64,000 bases of DNA from a bacterium (GTDB taxonomy: Bacteria; Bacillota; Sulfobacillia; UBA995), in assembly GCA_031082145.1 (NCBI GenBank), contig JAVHLP010000006.1, positions 101,764 to 165,763 of the forward strand. Reading direction: 5' to 3'. Under the pieces are notes generated by a model. It searched no databases. It was given only the letters and a program-made list of their open reading frames with translations, and had not been told where the DNA came from. The position numbers were made by a program, and so were the translations under genes. The number at the start of each line of letters is the position of its first letter. Within the stretch, counting starts at the first letter, position 1. Below, piece after piece: positions 26,826-35,234 of this stretch.

Positions 26826-27287
26826 ATGCGAAGCGACGATCTGAAACTGGTGGCCACCAACCGCAGGGCCAGGTATGACTACCACCTCGAGGACACTCTC
26901 GAGGCCGGCTTGGTGTTGGTCGGTTCCGAGGTGAAGTCGCTTCGCCTGGGCCGGGCCAGCCTGGCCGACAGCTATGCCACGGTCGATCAGGGGGAGGCCT
27001 ACCTCCACAACATGCATATTAGCCCTTACGAGCAGGCCAATCGCTTCAACCACGAGCCCAAGCGGACCCGGAAGCTGCTCCTGAACAAGGACGAGATCCG
27101 AACTCTGGCCGGCAAGGTGTCGCAGCGGGGGTACACGCTGGTGCCGGTTCGGGTGTACTTCCGCCGGGGGCGGGCCAAGGTGGAGATCGCGCTGGCCCGC
27201 GGGAAGAAGACCTACGACCGGCGCCGGGACATAGCCGAACGGGACGCCCGGCGAGCTATTGAGCGGGCCTTGAAAGAGCGCCGTTGA
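26826..27287 (+). CDS. smpB: SsrA-binding protein SmpB
   Basis: The 153-residue protein has the SmpB beta-barrel motifs: VATNRRARYDYHLEDTLEAG, LVGSEVKSLRLGRASLADSY, HISPYEQANRFNHEP, RTRKLLLNKDEI and the basic C-terminal tail GKKTYDRRRDIAERDA that enters the mRNA channel. It binds tmRNA and brings it to stalled ribosomes. The tmRNA gene lies 680 bp downstream on the same strand and rnr upstream, a complete trans-translation set. Confidence 0.96.
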   Translation: MRSDDLKLVATNRRARYDYHLEDTLEAGLVLVGSEVKSLRLGRASLADSYATVDQGEAYLHNMHISPYEQANRFNHEPKRTRKLLLNKDEIRTLAGKVSQRGYTLVPVRVYFRRGRAKVEIALARGKKTYDRRRDIAERDARRAIERALKERR

Positions 27288-27303
27288 CGGGAGGAGCCGA
27301 TCC

Positions 27304-27870
27304 GTGAAGCTGCTGGTACTCGTCTACGAGGACTTCGCCGAGTTCGAGGTGACGTTACTGGGCTTCGTCGCCCGGCAGGAAGGCAATGATGTCGTCACTG
27401 CGGGGCTGGACGACGCCATGCGGGTGCGCGGCCTGGGGGGCCTGACGGTAGTGGCCGACATCCCGCTCGGCGCGGTCAAGGTTGAGGACTATGAGGCGCT
27501 GGTGGTGCCGGGGGGGACACCGGAGATCCTGATCGACCGCCAGGATGTCGGGGACTTGATCCGCTCTTTCGACCGGGCCGGCAAGATCGTCGCCGCCATC
27601 TGCATGGCCCCAATCCACCTGGCCCGGGCCGGCGTGCTGGCCGGGCGTTCCTTCACGACCAGCGCCAGCCAGAACTGGCGAGGGGTCTTTGACTGGCCTC
27701 GCAAGCTCGAGCGCCCGGTCGTCACCGACGGCAACATCATCACCGCCCAGGGACCAGCCTTCGTTGAGTTCTCGCTCACCCTGATGGAGCGGTTGGGCGC
27801 CTACCGGCAGGCTGAGCACGCCCGGCTGTGGCGGGAAGAACTGAGCGTTCAAGAGCCGGGGCCGTCCTGA
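27304..27870 (+). CDS. DJ-1/PfpI family protein
   Basis: The 188-residue protein has the class I glutamine amidotransferase-like fold of the DJ-1/ThiJ/PfpI group. EDYEALVVPGGTPEIL is followed by the nucleophile elbow VAAICMAPIHLARAG with Cys near residue 100. Members include deglycases, chaperones and proteases; no function can be assigned here. The start is a GTG behind GGGAGG, 16 bp after smpB, so the two may share a transcript. Confidence 0.75.
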   Translation: MKLLVLVYEDFAEFEVTLLGFVARQEGNDVVTAGLDDAMRVRGLGGLTVVADIPLGAVKVEDYEALVVPGGTPEILIDRQDVGDLIRSFDRAGKIVAAICMAPIHLARAGVLAGRSFTTSASQNWRGVFDWPRKLERPVVTDGNIITAQGPAFVEFSLTLMERLGAYRQAEHARLWREELSVQEPGPS

Positions 27871-27910
27871 CAGCCTTAGCTCGGCGGGATGGACGACCGC
27901 GATTTGCTGC

Positions 27911-27939
27911 TTGCGGCGGGCGGCAGGCTCTGTTAGAAT
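27911..27939 (+). promoter_or_regulatory. Promoter for tmRNA
   Basis: TTGCGG and TAGAAT are separated by 17 bp, with an extended TG before the -10 (TGTTAGAAT, identical to the secG promoter). It lies 30 nt before the mature tmRNA 5' end, leaving a short leader to be processed. Confidence 0.65.
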
Positions 27940-27969
27940 GAAAGTCCACCCCATCGTCAGGTGGAGTTT

Positions 27970-28324
27970 GGGGGCGAGTCAGATTCGACGTCGGCAGTGC
28001 CGGCGGGAGAAGCAGGCCGGGGACCAGGACCCCGTAATCAACCTGGACCAAGTAGAAACGCCAACGAGAGCTACGCTCTGGCTGCCTAGCGCAGCCACGT
28101 CCCTCCAGCCCAATCCTGCGGGGCTGCCAGGGGCGTCAAACTAGCGGGATACCGCCAGGGAAACCGGTCCGGGTCCCCGGCGGGAACCTTACGGGCCTGG
28201 CCCCAACCGGATCCTTCCCTTGGGAGCCGGGACGGGCGACCAAAGCAAAGCAAGGGATAAGCCTGTAGAAGCTCCCGTCAGTGCGCCGGCGGACCCGCCG
28301 GGCAGCTCGGCGGCGCCTCCACCA
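27970..28324 (+). ncRNA. ssrA: Transfer-messenger RNA (tmRNA)
   Basis: The 5' end GGGGGCG pairs with CGCCTCC before ACCA at the 3' end, including the G3-U wobble of an alanine-type acceptor. AGATTCGACG follows the 5' strand as in other tmRNAs. The tag frame at 28057-28089 encodes NANESYALAA followed by TAG, close to the consensus ANDENYALAA; the exact resume codon is not certain. Length is about 355 nt, typical. The T-arm is odd: CCGCCG-GGCAGCT-CGGCGG replaces the usual five-pair stem with a TTCGA-type loop. SmpB is encoded upstream. Confidence 0.93.
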
Positions 28325-28327
28325 GTT

Positions 28328-28357
28328 CGCGGCTCCGGGGAGACCCCCGGAGCCGCG
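28328..28357 (+). terminator. Hairpin terminator after tmRNA
   Basis: CGCGGCTCCGGGG and CCCCGGAGCCGCG form a perfect 13-bp stem with a 4-nt loop, starting four bases past the tmRNA CCA. There is no clear U-run, so efficiency is uncertain. Confidence 0.65.
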
Positions 28358-28399
28358 CCGTTGGCAGGAGGGAGCATTGCCGGCGGAGAACATCTGGGT

Positions 28400-29347
28400 A
28401 TGCCTTACCAGGGGTTCTCGATCATCGACTTCCACATCCATTTCCCCCTAGGCTGGAACATGGGCCGGGCGGCGAAGCGTGACCCGCAGGCTGACTACGC
28501 CCGGCAACGACGCGCTCGGTGGCGCTTGGAGTGGGATTTCCCCGAACCGGAGGAGATCCCATCGCCTGAGGAGGTGGCGGACCGCTGGGCGGGTGAGGTG
28601 GACCGCCACGGGCTTGACCGGGTGGTGGTGGTCACCGGGGGCGACAACGATATCCTGGCCAGACTGGTCAGCCGTCACCCCGGCAAGCTGCTGGGCATGG
28701 CCCACCACTCGCTGGAACGGCCCGATGCCGCCGCTGAACTGGCCCGAGCTCTCGGCGAACTGGGGCTGCGGGGTTATAAGGTCATCGGCACCGGCCTGGG
28801 AGTCAGCCTGGACGACCCGGCCCTGCAGCCGGTATGGCGCCTGCTCGAAGAACGCTCGGCCCCCCTCCTGATCCACTTCGGCTTCCTCGGTCTTGGCGGC
28901 GGCCATACCGCCAATCAGGATCCGTTAACCATCGCCGGTGTGGCCCGCCGTCATCCCGGTTTGCCCATCATAATCCCCCACTTCGGCTCCGGCTACTGGG
29001 AGGAACTACTTCGCCTGTGTTGGGCCTGCCCCAACGTAATGGTGGATACGTCCGGCTCCAACCAGTGGGTCCGCTGGCTTCCTTACCGTTTGGACCTTGA
29101 GGATCTGTTCCGAAAGGCCTACGAGACGATAGGGCCCCGCCGTCTCCTCTTCGGGACCGACTCCAGCTGGTTCCCCCGTGGCTTTGTGTTCCGTTACCTG
29201 CAAGAACAGATGCGGGCTTGCCGCCTGATCGGCATGCCCGACCAGGCCATCCAGGACATATTCGGCGGCAACGCGGCCCGCCTGCTGGACCTGCCGTGGC
29301 CCCCGCAGGGCGGCGAGTGTTCGGCTGCGCCTGCCCGGGGGGGTTGA
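28400..29347 (+). CDS. Amidohydrolase family protein (TIM-barrel metal-dependent hydrolase)
   Basis: From the ATG at 28400 the product is 315 residues. It begins with the metal-binding IIDFHIHFPLG, continues with LLIHFGFLG and IIPHFGSGYW histidines, and ends with LLFGTDSSWFPRG, which holds the metal-ligand Asp; this is the amidohydrolase_2 (ACMSD-like) pattern. Such enzymes hydrolyse or decarboxylate small metabolites. No neighbour suggests the substrate. The upstream track extension overlaps tmRNA and is rejected. It is followed 7 bp later by the amidase. Confidence 0.78.
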   Translation: MPYQGFSIIDFHIHFPLGWNMGRAAKRDPQADYARQRRARWRLEWDFPEPEEIPSPEEVADRWAGEVDRHGLDRVVVVTGGDNDILARLVSRHPGKLLGMAHHSLERPDAAAELARALGELGLRGYKVIGTGLGVSLDDPALQPVWRLLEERSAPLLIHFGFLGLGGGHTANQDPLTIAGVARRHPGLPIIIPHFGSGYWEELLRLCWACPNVMVDTSGSNQWVRWLPYRLDLEDLFRKAYETIGPRRLLFGTDSSWFPRGFVFRYLQEQMRACRLIGMPDQAIQDIFGGNAARLLDLPWPPQGGECSAAPARGG

Positions 29348-29354
29348 CCCCGGC

Positions 29355-30938
29355 ATGGTGCGTTTCACCGGCGCCGTGCTCGTCTCCATCGCTCTTCTCG
29401 GGGCGGGATCCCCGCCCACCCCACTGGCAGCGGCCCGGGTGTTGGACCTGCAATGGCAGGTCGGCGCGGGACAGGCCACCCTGGTCATAAACGTGGCCGG
29501 GCGACCCGGTTTGGCCGTTTCTCCCCGCGAAGAGGACGCGCTGATCGTCGACATACTGGGAGCAAGGCCGGTGCCCGGGCTGGTAGCCCCTGTCCCCTCC
29601 GGCGAGGGCGGCGTCCGCGGGGTCCACGTCCGGCACCATGAGGGAGCCCCCGGGTTCACCAGGGTGACGCTGGAGCTGGACGGCCCGGTGAACCACCGGG
29701 CCCGCTTCGATCCACTGGCCTCGGCCGTCCTGGTCGACATCGGTTATCAGATCACCAGACTAGCCCACGAGGGTCAGGGCGCCGGGGCCCGGGTCATCGT
29801 TGAGGCCAACGGCCCCGTCGGCTGCCAGGTGCTCCTCCTGGAGAGCGAGGGGCGGCTAGTAGTGGACTTGCCGGGGACGACCCTGGCCCCAAGCCAGCCT
29901 CCGGGGTCCCTTCCGGTCGTCAACTCCGCGGTCCGCGAGTTGCGGGTTCTCGAATCGGCGACCGGCGTGAGAGTTGCGGTAGGGTTTGAGGGAGCGCCTC
30001 CGCACGTCCTGGCCGGCCACCGGGGGCTGGAGATCTCTTTCGCGCCCCGGATTCGTAAGGTCGCCCTGGCCACCTCGGTGTGGGGAACTCCCCGGCTGCT
30101 GGTGCACACCTCGGCTCCTGCCGTGATCCAGGAGACGCTGGAGCTTAGCCCCCAGATGCTGACGCTGGAGTTCCCCCAGGCCTTCCTCCTCGACGAGGTC
30201 CCCGCGGCGCAGCTGACCGGGTCGGGCATGGTGGAGGCGGTCCGGGTGATCGGTTCACCCGGTGGTGACCCCGGGGTCAGGCTGGAGGCCGATCTCCGCC
30301 TGTACGGCAGCCACACCCTGGTCTGGAACCAGCCGGGGACCTTGCTCATGGTAGAGTTCCACCCCCCCGACCTGCGCGGGTTCATAGTGGCCGTGGACGC
30401 GGGGCACGGTGGTTACGACCCCGGGGCCCTGTCCCGCCGGGGAGGCATCCAGGAGAAGGACATCACCCTGGACCTGGCCTTGCGACTGGGCGCCCGGCTG
30501 GCGGAGGTGGGGGCCACCGTTGTTCACACCCGGGACCGGGATGTCTTCCTCAGCAACCAGGAGCGGGTGGCACTGGCCAACCGGGTGGGGGCCCATGTTC
30601 TGGTATCCATTCACCTGAACTCCTACCGCGACCCGTCGGTCCGGGGTCTGGAGACCTACCGGGCCCGCGCCAACGCTGGTGGCACCGAACTGGCCGAGTT
30701 CATCCAGGCCGCGGTGTTGGAGCATACGGGACTGCCCGACCGCGGCCTCCGTTGGGAGGACTTCACGGTGTTGGTGCAGGCGGAGATGCCCGCCGTCATG
30801 GTGGAGGTCCTCTATCTCTCCAGCCCCACCGACGCTTCCCTTGCCGCCGACCCGGCCTTCCGCGATCGCGTGGCCGAGGGTATGTCTGTGGGTTTGGTTC
30901 GCTACTTCACGGCCTGGCGGCTCCGGGAGAGACGATGA
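29355..30938 (+). CDS. N-acetylmuramoyl-L-alanine amidase with AMIN-type N-terminal region
   Basis: The 527-residue protein begins with a signal peptide (VRFTGAVLVSIALLGAGSPP, ending about residue 26). The first 330 residues are beta-rich, with repeated patterns suggesting one or more AMIN domains for cell-wall targeting. The C-terminal Amidase_3 domain has the zinc ligands: VAVDAGHGGYDPG, Glu in GIQEKD, VSIHLNSY and the catalytic Glu in AVMVEVLYLS. It cleaves the amide between N-acetylmuramic acid and L-alanine in peptidoglycan, at division or during sporulation/germination. Confidence 0.9.
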   Translation: MVRFTGAVLVSIALLGAGSPPTPLAAARVLDLQWQVGAGQATLVINVAGRPGLAVSPREEDALIVDILGARPVPGLVAPVPSGEGGVRGVHVRHHEGAPGFTRVTLELDGPVNHRARFDPLASAVLVDIGYQITRLAHEGQGAGARVIVEANGPVGCQVLLLESEGRLVVDLPGTTLAPSQPPGSLPVVNSAVRELRVLESATGVRVAVGFEGAPPHVLAGHRGLEISFAPRIRKVALATSVWGTPRLLVHTSAPAVIQETLELSPQMLTLEFPQAFLLDEVPAAQLTGSGMVEAVRVIGSPGGDPGVRLEADLRLYGSHTLVWNQPGTLLMVEFHPPDLRGFIVAVDAGHGGYDPGALSRRGGIQEKDITLDLALRLGARLAEVGATVVHTRDRDVFLSNQERVALANRVGAHVLVSIHLNSYRDPSVRGLETYRARANAGGTELAEFIQAAVLEHTGLPDRGLRWEDFTVLVQAEMPAVMVEVLYLSSPTDASLAADPAFRDRVAEGMSVGLVRYFTAWRLRERR

Positions 30939-30981
30939 CCCGGCCTGACTGCCCTCCCGGTGGGAGCGGCACACTAGCGCC

Positions 30982-32001
30982 GTGGACGGGCGCCCGTTGT
31001 TCGAGCCCCAGGCCCTGTACGTCGAGCGCGGGGCGGAGAGGTATCCCCTGGGTGAGACGTTGGTCAGGCGCTACCTCGGGCGCGGCGTTCCGGTTCACTG
31101 GGTCGACGACCACAACCGGATACCCGAGTTGAGGGCGTGGCCCGATCGCACCCTGCCCCAGAAGAAGCGCTTGCTCATCCTTGGCGTGCGGAAGACCATC
31201 CGGCTCGTCCCCAACCGGCTCTCGGCCGACTACATACTGCCGTTCACCTCGTCCGGCTGCCCGGCGATGTGCGTCTACTGCTACCTCCTGTGCACTTTCT
31301 TCACCAACTCCTACCTGAGGGTATTCGTGAACCGGGATGAGATCTGGCGGGCCGTGGACCGGAAGGAAGCCCACACCGACCGGGACATCGTGGTTGAGAT
31401 CGGCTCCAACAGCGACCTGGTGCTGGAGGACACCCTGACCGGCAGCCTGCAATGGGCCATCGACCGGTTCTCGGGATTGCGCCGGCTCCAGGGGACCCTG
31501 GCGACCAAGTTCGCCGCCGTGGAACCCCTGTTGGCGCTGGACCACCGTCGCCGTACCCGGCTCCGGGTCAGCGTGAACCCCGAACCCATCGTCCGCCGGC
31601 TCGAAGTGGGCACAGCCCCTCTGGATCGCAGGCTGGAGGCGGCCCGGATGCTCCACCAGGCTGGTTACCCGGTGGGGGTGAACCTGGCCCCGGTTGTCCT
31701 CGAGGACGGCTGGGAGCGGGACTACGGCCAGCTCCTGGACCGGTTGGAGGCCGAGCTACCCGAATCCCTCAAGCGAACCCTCTTCTTTGAGATCATCTTC
31801 ATGACCTACGGCGTGGCCAATTGCCGGCTCTGGGCGGAGGTTTCACCCCGGATCCGCCAGCCCTACGACCCCGCCCGGATGCGGCCCAAAGGGCGAGGCA
31901 AGTACGCCTACCGGCCTGAAGTCCGAGGTCCCGCCGAGGCGTTCTTCCGGAGGGAACTCAAGCGCCGGTTCCCCCAGGCCATCCTGACCTACGTCTGCTG
32001 A
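30982..32001 (+). CDS. splB: Spore photoproduct lyase
   Basis: The 339-residue radical SAM protein has the cluster motif CPAMCVYCYL (CX3CX2C) near residue 93 and matches the spore photoproduct lyase family over its length, including VEIGSNSDLVLEDTLTG and the C-terminal KYAYRP region ending TYVC. It splits the spore photoproduct (5-thyminyl-5,6-dihydrothymine) during germination using a 5'-deoxyadenosyl radical. Its presence is strong evidence that the organism forms endospores. The start is a GTG at 30982. Confidence 0.92.
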   Translation: MDGRPLFEPQALYVERGAERYPLGETLVRRYLGRGVPVHWVDDHNRIPELRAWPDRTLPQKKRLLILGVRKTIRLVPNRLSADYILPFTSSGCPAMCVYCYLLCTFFTNSYLRVFVNRDEIWRAVDRKEAHTDRDIVVEIGSNSDLVLEDTLTGSLQWAIDRFSGLRRLQGTLATKFAAVEPLLALDHRRRTRLRVSVNPEPIVRRLEVGTAPLDRRLEAARMLHQAGYPVGVNLAPVVLEDGWERDYGQLLDRLEAELPESLKRTLFFEIIFMTYGVANCRLWAEVSPRIRQPYDPARMRPKGRGKYAYRPEVRGPAEAFFRRELKRRFPQAILTYVC

Positions 32002-32004
32002 GCG

Positions 32005-32034
32005 TTGACGATGCTGGAAAGGCTCTGCTATGAT
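32005..32034 (+). promoter_or_regulatory. Promoter for rph, overlapping the track start codon
   Basis: TTGACG and TATGAT are separated by 18 bp. The -10 box contains the ATG that the ORF track uses for rph, which argues that the true start is the ATG at 32066. Confidence 0.65.
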
Positions 32035-32065
32035 GACCGGGGACGGGCGGGCGGGGAGGCGGGGC

Positions 32066-32830
32066 ATGGGCGGGGAGACGACGGGACGGCGTGACGGCCG
32101 GGCTCCCGACGAGCTGAGGCCCTGTTCGCTCATCCGGGGGGTGCTCAAGTACCCCGAGGGGTCGGCCCTTATCGTGCTGGGCGACACCCGTGTCCTGGTG
32201 ACTGCCTCGGTGGAGGAACGGGTGCCACCTTTCCTGAAGGGGACCGGCAGGGGCTGGATCACGGCCGAGTATGCCATGTTGCCCCGGGCGACTCCGGAGC
32301 GGAACCCCCGCGAGATCAGCCGTCCCGCCGGCCGCACACAGGAGATCCAGCGCCTGATCGGCCGCTCCCTGCGGGCGGTAACGGATCTCGACCGCTTGGG
32401 CGAACGGACGGTTTGGGTGGACTGTGATGTCCTCCAGGCTGATGGTGGCACCCGCACCGCCTCCATCACCGCCGGTTGCGTTGCCCTGGTCGAGACCTTA
32501 TCCCGCCTGCGGCAGGAGGGCAAGCTGGAGGAGTGGCCGCTCAGGGACTTCGTGGGAGCCGTTAGCGCCGGTCTCGTCGGAGGTTCGCCGATGCTGGACT
32601 TGGCTTACGAGGAGGATTCTCGGGCCGGCGTGGACCTCAATGTGGTCCTCACCGGCCGGGGCGAGTTGGTGGAGGTCCAGGGGACCGGCGAAGGCGGTCC
32701 TTTCTCGTTCGAGCGGCTGGAGGAGTTGGTGCGGCTTGCCCGCCGGGGCGTGCAAGCCCTCGTTCAGGCCCAACGCCAGGCCCTGGCCGGCCTGCCCGGC
32801 GCCCGGGAGTTCCTCGGGGAAGGGGACTAA
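32066..32830 (+). CDS. rph: Ribonuclease PH
   Basis: From the ATG at 32066, behind GGGGAGGCGGGGC, the product is 254 residues, matching the family; the earlier ATG falls in the promoter -10 box. Motifs include [52 protein letters not shown] and [20 protein letters not shown]. RNase PH is a phosphorolytic 3'-5' exoribonuclease that trims tRNA 3' ends. It starts the rph-rdgB-phosphoesterase unit, a frequent grouping. Confidence 0.94.
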   Translation: MGGETTGRRDGRAPDELRPCSLIRGVLKYPEGSALIVLGDTRVLVTASVEERVPPFLKGTGRGWITAEYAMLPRATPERNPREISRPAGRTQEIQRLIGRSLRAVTDLDRLGERTVWVDCDVLQADGGTRTASITAGCVALVETLSRLRQEGKLEEWPLRDFVGAVSAGLVGGSPMLDLAYEEDSRAGVDLNVVLTGRGELVEVQGTGEGGPFSFERLEELVRLARRGVQALVQAQRQALAGLPGAREFLGEGD

Positions 32831-32833
32831 CCC

Positions 32834-33454
32834 TTGTCCCATCCCCTGGTGCTGGCCACTCGCAACCCGGGCAAGCTCGCCGAGCTAACACGGGCTCTTG
32901 CTCCACTCGGGCCGCTGGGCCTGCAGTTGCTCACGGAGGCCGACTTCCCCGCCGCTCCATCCCCCAGTGAAACGGGCTCAAGCTATCGTGAGAACGCGGC
33001 CCTCAAGGCCCGTGAGTGGGCCCGCCGGACCGGGATCACCGCGCTGGCGGATGACTCCGGGCTGGAGGTGGCAGCCCTGGGAGGAGCGCCGGGGATCGAC
33101 TCCGCCGTCTACGCCGGGCCCGGAGCCTCCGATGCCGACAACAACCGGAAGCTCCTTGACGCCATGGCGGGCATGGCCGATCGCCGGGCCACCTTCCGCT
33201 GCTGCCTGGCTTTGGCCGGACCGGACGGCAGCGTGCGGTATTTCGAGGGAAGCTGCGAGGGAATCATCGCCGACCAGCCGTCGGGCGGTTGGGGGTTCGG
33301 CTACGACCCCCTCTTCTCAGTACCCGGCCAGGGTGTCACCTTGGCCGGCCTGGCTCCTGAAGCCAAGGACGCCGTCAGCCACCGCGGGCAAGCCCTGGCC
33401 CTGCTGCGAAAATGGTTAGAGACGATTCTGAGCCGGGGAGGCGGGACGGGGTGA
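32834..33454 (+). CDS. rdgB: XTP/dITP diphosphatase (RdgB/HAM1 family)
   Basis: The 206-residue protein opens with LVLATRNPGKLAEL and contains the catalytic/metal region SYRENAALKAREWA, ADDSGLEVAALGGAPGIDSA and the purine-binding GWGFGYDPLF, with SHRGQAL near the end. It hydrolyses non-canonical nucleoside triphosphates (XTP, ITP/dITP) to monophosphates, keeping them out of nucleic acids. The start is a TTG three bases after rph; the stop overlaps the next gene by four bases (GTGA). Confidence 0.94.
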   Translation: MSHPLVLATRNPGKLAELTRALAPLGPLGLQLLTEADFPAAPSPSETGSSYRENAALKAREWARRTGITALADDSGLEVAALGGAPGIDSAVYAGPGASDADNNRKLLDAMAGMADRRATFRCCLALAGPDGSVRYFEGSCEGIIADQPSGGWGFGYDPLFSVPGQGVTLAGLAPEAKDAVSHRGQALALLRKWLETILSRGGGTG

Positions 33455-33948
33455 AGATCGGGGTGGTCTCCGACACCCACGGTCAGCTGCGGGCAGTACA
33501 GGCCGCCCTGGCACGGGTGGGGCCGCTGGATCTCCTCCTGCACGCCGGTGACCACTACCAGGACGGATTCCGGCTCGGCCAGGCCCTGAAGGTGACCACC
33601 AAGGCGGTTGTGGGCAACTGCGATCTGATGGTCGCCGGCCCGGAGGAGGAGATGCTGCGCCTAAAGGGGAGGCGGATTCTGCTCACTCACGGCCACCTCT
33701 ACCGGGTCAAGCGTACTTACCAGCTCCTCATCAACCGGGCGGTGGAACTGGCCGCCGACATCGTGGTCTTCGGGCACACCCACCTGCCGGTGAGCTTCAG
33801 GGACGGCGGGGTCCTCTTCCTGAACCCCGGCAGCCCGGTCGCCGGCGCCGGCCGGGACGTCCGCCGCACCTACGCCATCCTCCACCTGCAGCCGATCCCG
33901 AGGGTCGACATTATCCCCCTCGAGCCCGCGCGGGCGAAAAAAGGCTGA
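33451..33948 (+). CDS. YfcE/MJ0936-type metallophosphoesterase
   Basis: From the GTG at 33451, which overlaps the rdgB stop, the product is 165 residues. It has the calcineurin-like metal motifs: IGVVSDTHGQL, LLLHAGDHYQD, VVGNCDLM, LTHGHLYRVK and FGHTHLPV. Members are Mn/Ni-dependent phosphodiesterases; the physiological substrate is unknown. The third gene of the rph-rdgB unit. Confidence 0.88.
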   Translation: MKIGVVSDTHGQLRAVQAALARVGPLDLLLHAGDHYQDGFRLGQALKVTTKAVVGNCDLMVAGPEEEMLRLKGRRILLTHGHLYRVKRTYQLLINRAVELAADIVVFGHTHLPVSFRDGGVLFLNPGSPVAGAGRDVRRTYAILHLQPIPRVDIIPLEPARAKKG

Positions 33949-34023
33949 TCGCCCGCGACTAACCCCGTCCGGGCCGTCCCATAATAAGCGTCGAAGCCGA
34001 CTTCGTAGCGAGGGGGGTTCGAG

Positions 34024-34263
34024 GTGCACCATCACTCCAACATCACCCAGCGGGAACTGCTCGACGTGGGTGAAATCGTCCGGGCCGAGACCACGGTTGC
34101 CGAGAAGCTTGCCTTCTTCTCCGAGCACAGCAACAACCCCGAGGTCCGGCGGATGTGCCAGGAGCATCTTTCCCGGCACATCGACAACTACAATACCCTG
34201 ATCAACCATGTCCAGCGGATGACCGGGGGCCCAGGCGGCCCACCGGGCGTCCGCCACTCCTAG
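34024..34263 (+). CDS. Small CotF-like helical protein, probable spore coat component
   Basis: The 79-residue protein is rich in His/Asn at its start and helical: ITQRELLDVGEIVRAETTVA, EKLAFFSEHSNNPEVRRMCQ. It resembles the ferritin-like helices of CotF-family coat proteins and precedes a larger CotF protein by 16 bp. The start is a GTG behind GAGGGGGG. A CATAATA element about 45 nt upstream could be a forespore-type -10 box, but no matching -35 was found. Confidence 0.6.
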   Translation: MHHHSNITQRELLDVGEIVRAETTVAEKLAFFSEHSNNPEVRRMCQEHLSRHIDNYNTLINHVQRMTGGPGGPPGVRHS

Positions 34264-34279
34264 AGGAGGAGGGAGCGAA

Positions 34280-34726
34280 TTGCAGCCCAATCTCAGCGGC
34301 CGCAACCTGTCTGACCGCACCATCGCCATGGACAGCCTGAATTCCTGCAAGCATCTCTCGCATCTCTATCACATGGCTACCGAGGAAGCCAGCGATCCAT
34401 CGCTGCGCCGGACCCTGGACCACCTGATGCGCTCCACCCTCGACATGGGCGAGGATGTGTTCCGCCTGAGTCATCGCCACGGCTGGTACCAGGTGGCGCA
34501 CGCGGAACCGGGCCAGGTCGGGCAGTTCCTGGACCACCACCATCCCATCCACCGGGGCCAGCACGGCCACGAACGCTTTGGCGACGTGCGCCAGGGCGAG
34601 CGCATTGGGCCGGATGTCGGGGGGTTCCCCTACGCCACCGCCACCGGCTACGGTGTACCGGTTCGCGCCGAGGGCTTCGGCGGCCGGCGCGAGGAGCATG
34701 TCGGCTGGGGTCCCCGTCAGTACTGA
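34280..34726 (+). CDS. CotF-family spore coat protein
   Basis: The 148-residue protein has a CotF-like helical part (TIAMDSLNSCKHLSHLYHM, SDPSLRRTLDHLMRSTLDMG, FRLSHRHGWYQV) followed by a Gly/His-rich C-terminal half with HHHPIHRGQHGHERFG and a YGVPV stretch. CotF proteins are assembled in the spore coat of Bacillus and Clostridia. The start is a TTG behind GGAGGAGGGAG. It forms a two-gene unit with the small protein before it. Confidence 0.72.
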   Translation: MQPNLSGRNLSDRTIAMDSLNSCKHLSHLYHMATEEASDPSLRRTLDHLMRSTLDMGEDVFRLSHRHGWYQVAHAEPGQVGQFLDHHHPIHRGQHGHERFGDVRQGERIGPDVGGFPYATATGYGVPVRAEGFGGRREEHVGWGPRQY

Positions 34727-34763
34727 GGAAGCCCGGCCGGACTGCCGCTAGCACAAGATGGAC

Positions 34764-34795
34764 AGCCGGGACCGGGCTAACACCCGGCCCCGGCT
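34764..34795 (+). terminator. Hairpin after the coat protein genes
   Basis: AGCCGGGACCGGG and CCCGGCCCCGGCT form a long GC-rich stem with a short loop, 38 nt after the CotF stop. No U-run follows. Confidence 0.5.
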
Positions 34796-34822
34796 GGTGC
34801 CTTCAGCCGCACTCACGCTAAA

Positions 34823-34851
34823 TTGACTTGCCCCGGGCCGCGTACTATACT
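34823..34851 (+). promoter_or_regulatory. Promoter for tRNA-Pro
   Basis: TTGACT and TATACT are separated by 17 bp, with the -10 ending 16 nt before the tRNA; a strong stable-RNA-type promoter. Confidence 0.75.
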
Positions 34852-34867
34852 GAAGACACGCTGACAC

Positions 34868-34944
34868 CGGGGCGTAGCGCAGCTTGGCAGCGCGCCTGCT
34901 TTGGGAGCAGGAGGTCCCGGGTTCAAATCCCGGCGCCCCGACCA
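34868..34944 (+). tRNA. tRNA-Pro (anticodon TGG)
   Basis: CGGGGCG pairs with CGCCCCG, followed by A and an encoded CCA. The anticodon arm CCTGC-TTTGGGA-GCAGG shows TGG, and the T loop is GTTCAAATC. It has its own promoter and terminator. Confidence 0.95.
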
Positions 34945-34988
34945 GTTGTTGCCATATGGGAGCCAACTCGTAGTCAAGCGCCACCTGG

Positions 34989-35011
34989 GCGCGCCGGCAG
35001 GGCGCGCTTTT
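34989..35011 (+). terminator. Terminator after tRNA-Pro
   Basis: GCGCGCC and GGCGCGC form a 7-bp stem around GGCAG, followed by TTTT. It overlaps the start of the next promoter, whose TTGACG begins inside the T-run. Confidence 0.75.
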
Positions 35012-35038
35012 GACGATCCCCGGCGGCTATGCTATACT
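35010..35038 (+). promoter_or_regulatory. Promoter for the Gly-Arg-His-Gln-Lys tRNA operon
   Basis: TTGACG and TATACT are separated by 17 bp, 27 nt before tRNA-Gly. Confidence 0.75.
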
Positions 35039-35065
35039 GATTGGCGCAGCAGAGAGGCGGCTCGA

Positions 35066-35139
35066 GCGGGAGTAGCTCAATGGTAGAGCCCTGCCCTTCC
35101 AAGGCAGCCACGTGGGTTCGATTCCCATCTCCCGCTCCA
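35066..35139 (+). tRNA. tRNA-Gly (anticodon TCC)
   Basis: GCGGGAG pairs with CTCCCGC, with encoded CCA. The anticodon stem-loop CTGCC-CTTCCAA-GGCAG shows TCC; T loop GTTCGATTC. Confidence 0.95.
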
Positions 35140-35147
35140 GGTTCGAT

Positions 35148-35224
35148 GCGCCTGTAGCTCAGCCGGATAGAGCACGGTCCTTCTAAGTCCGGGGCCGCAG
35201 GTTCGAGTCCTGCCAGGCGCACCA
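35148..35224 (+). tRNA. tRNA-Arg (anticodon TCT)
   Basis: GCGCCTG pairs with CAGGCGC, with encoded CCA. The anticodon loop CTTCTAA shows TCT; T loop GTTCGAGTC. Confidence 0.94.
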
Positions 35225-35234
35225 TGCGATTTGT

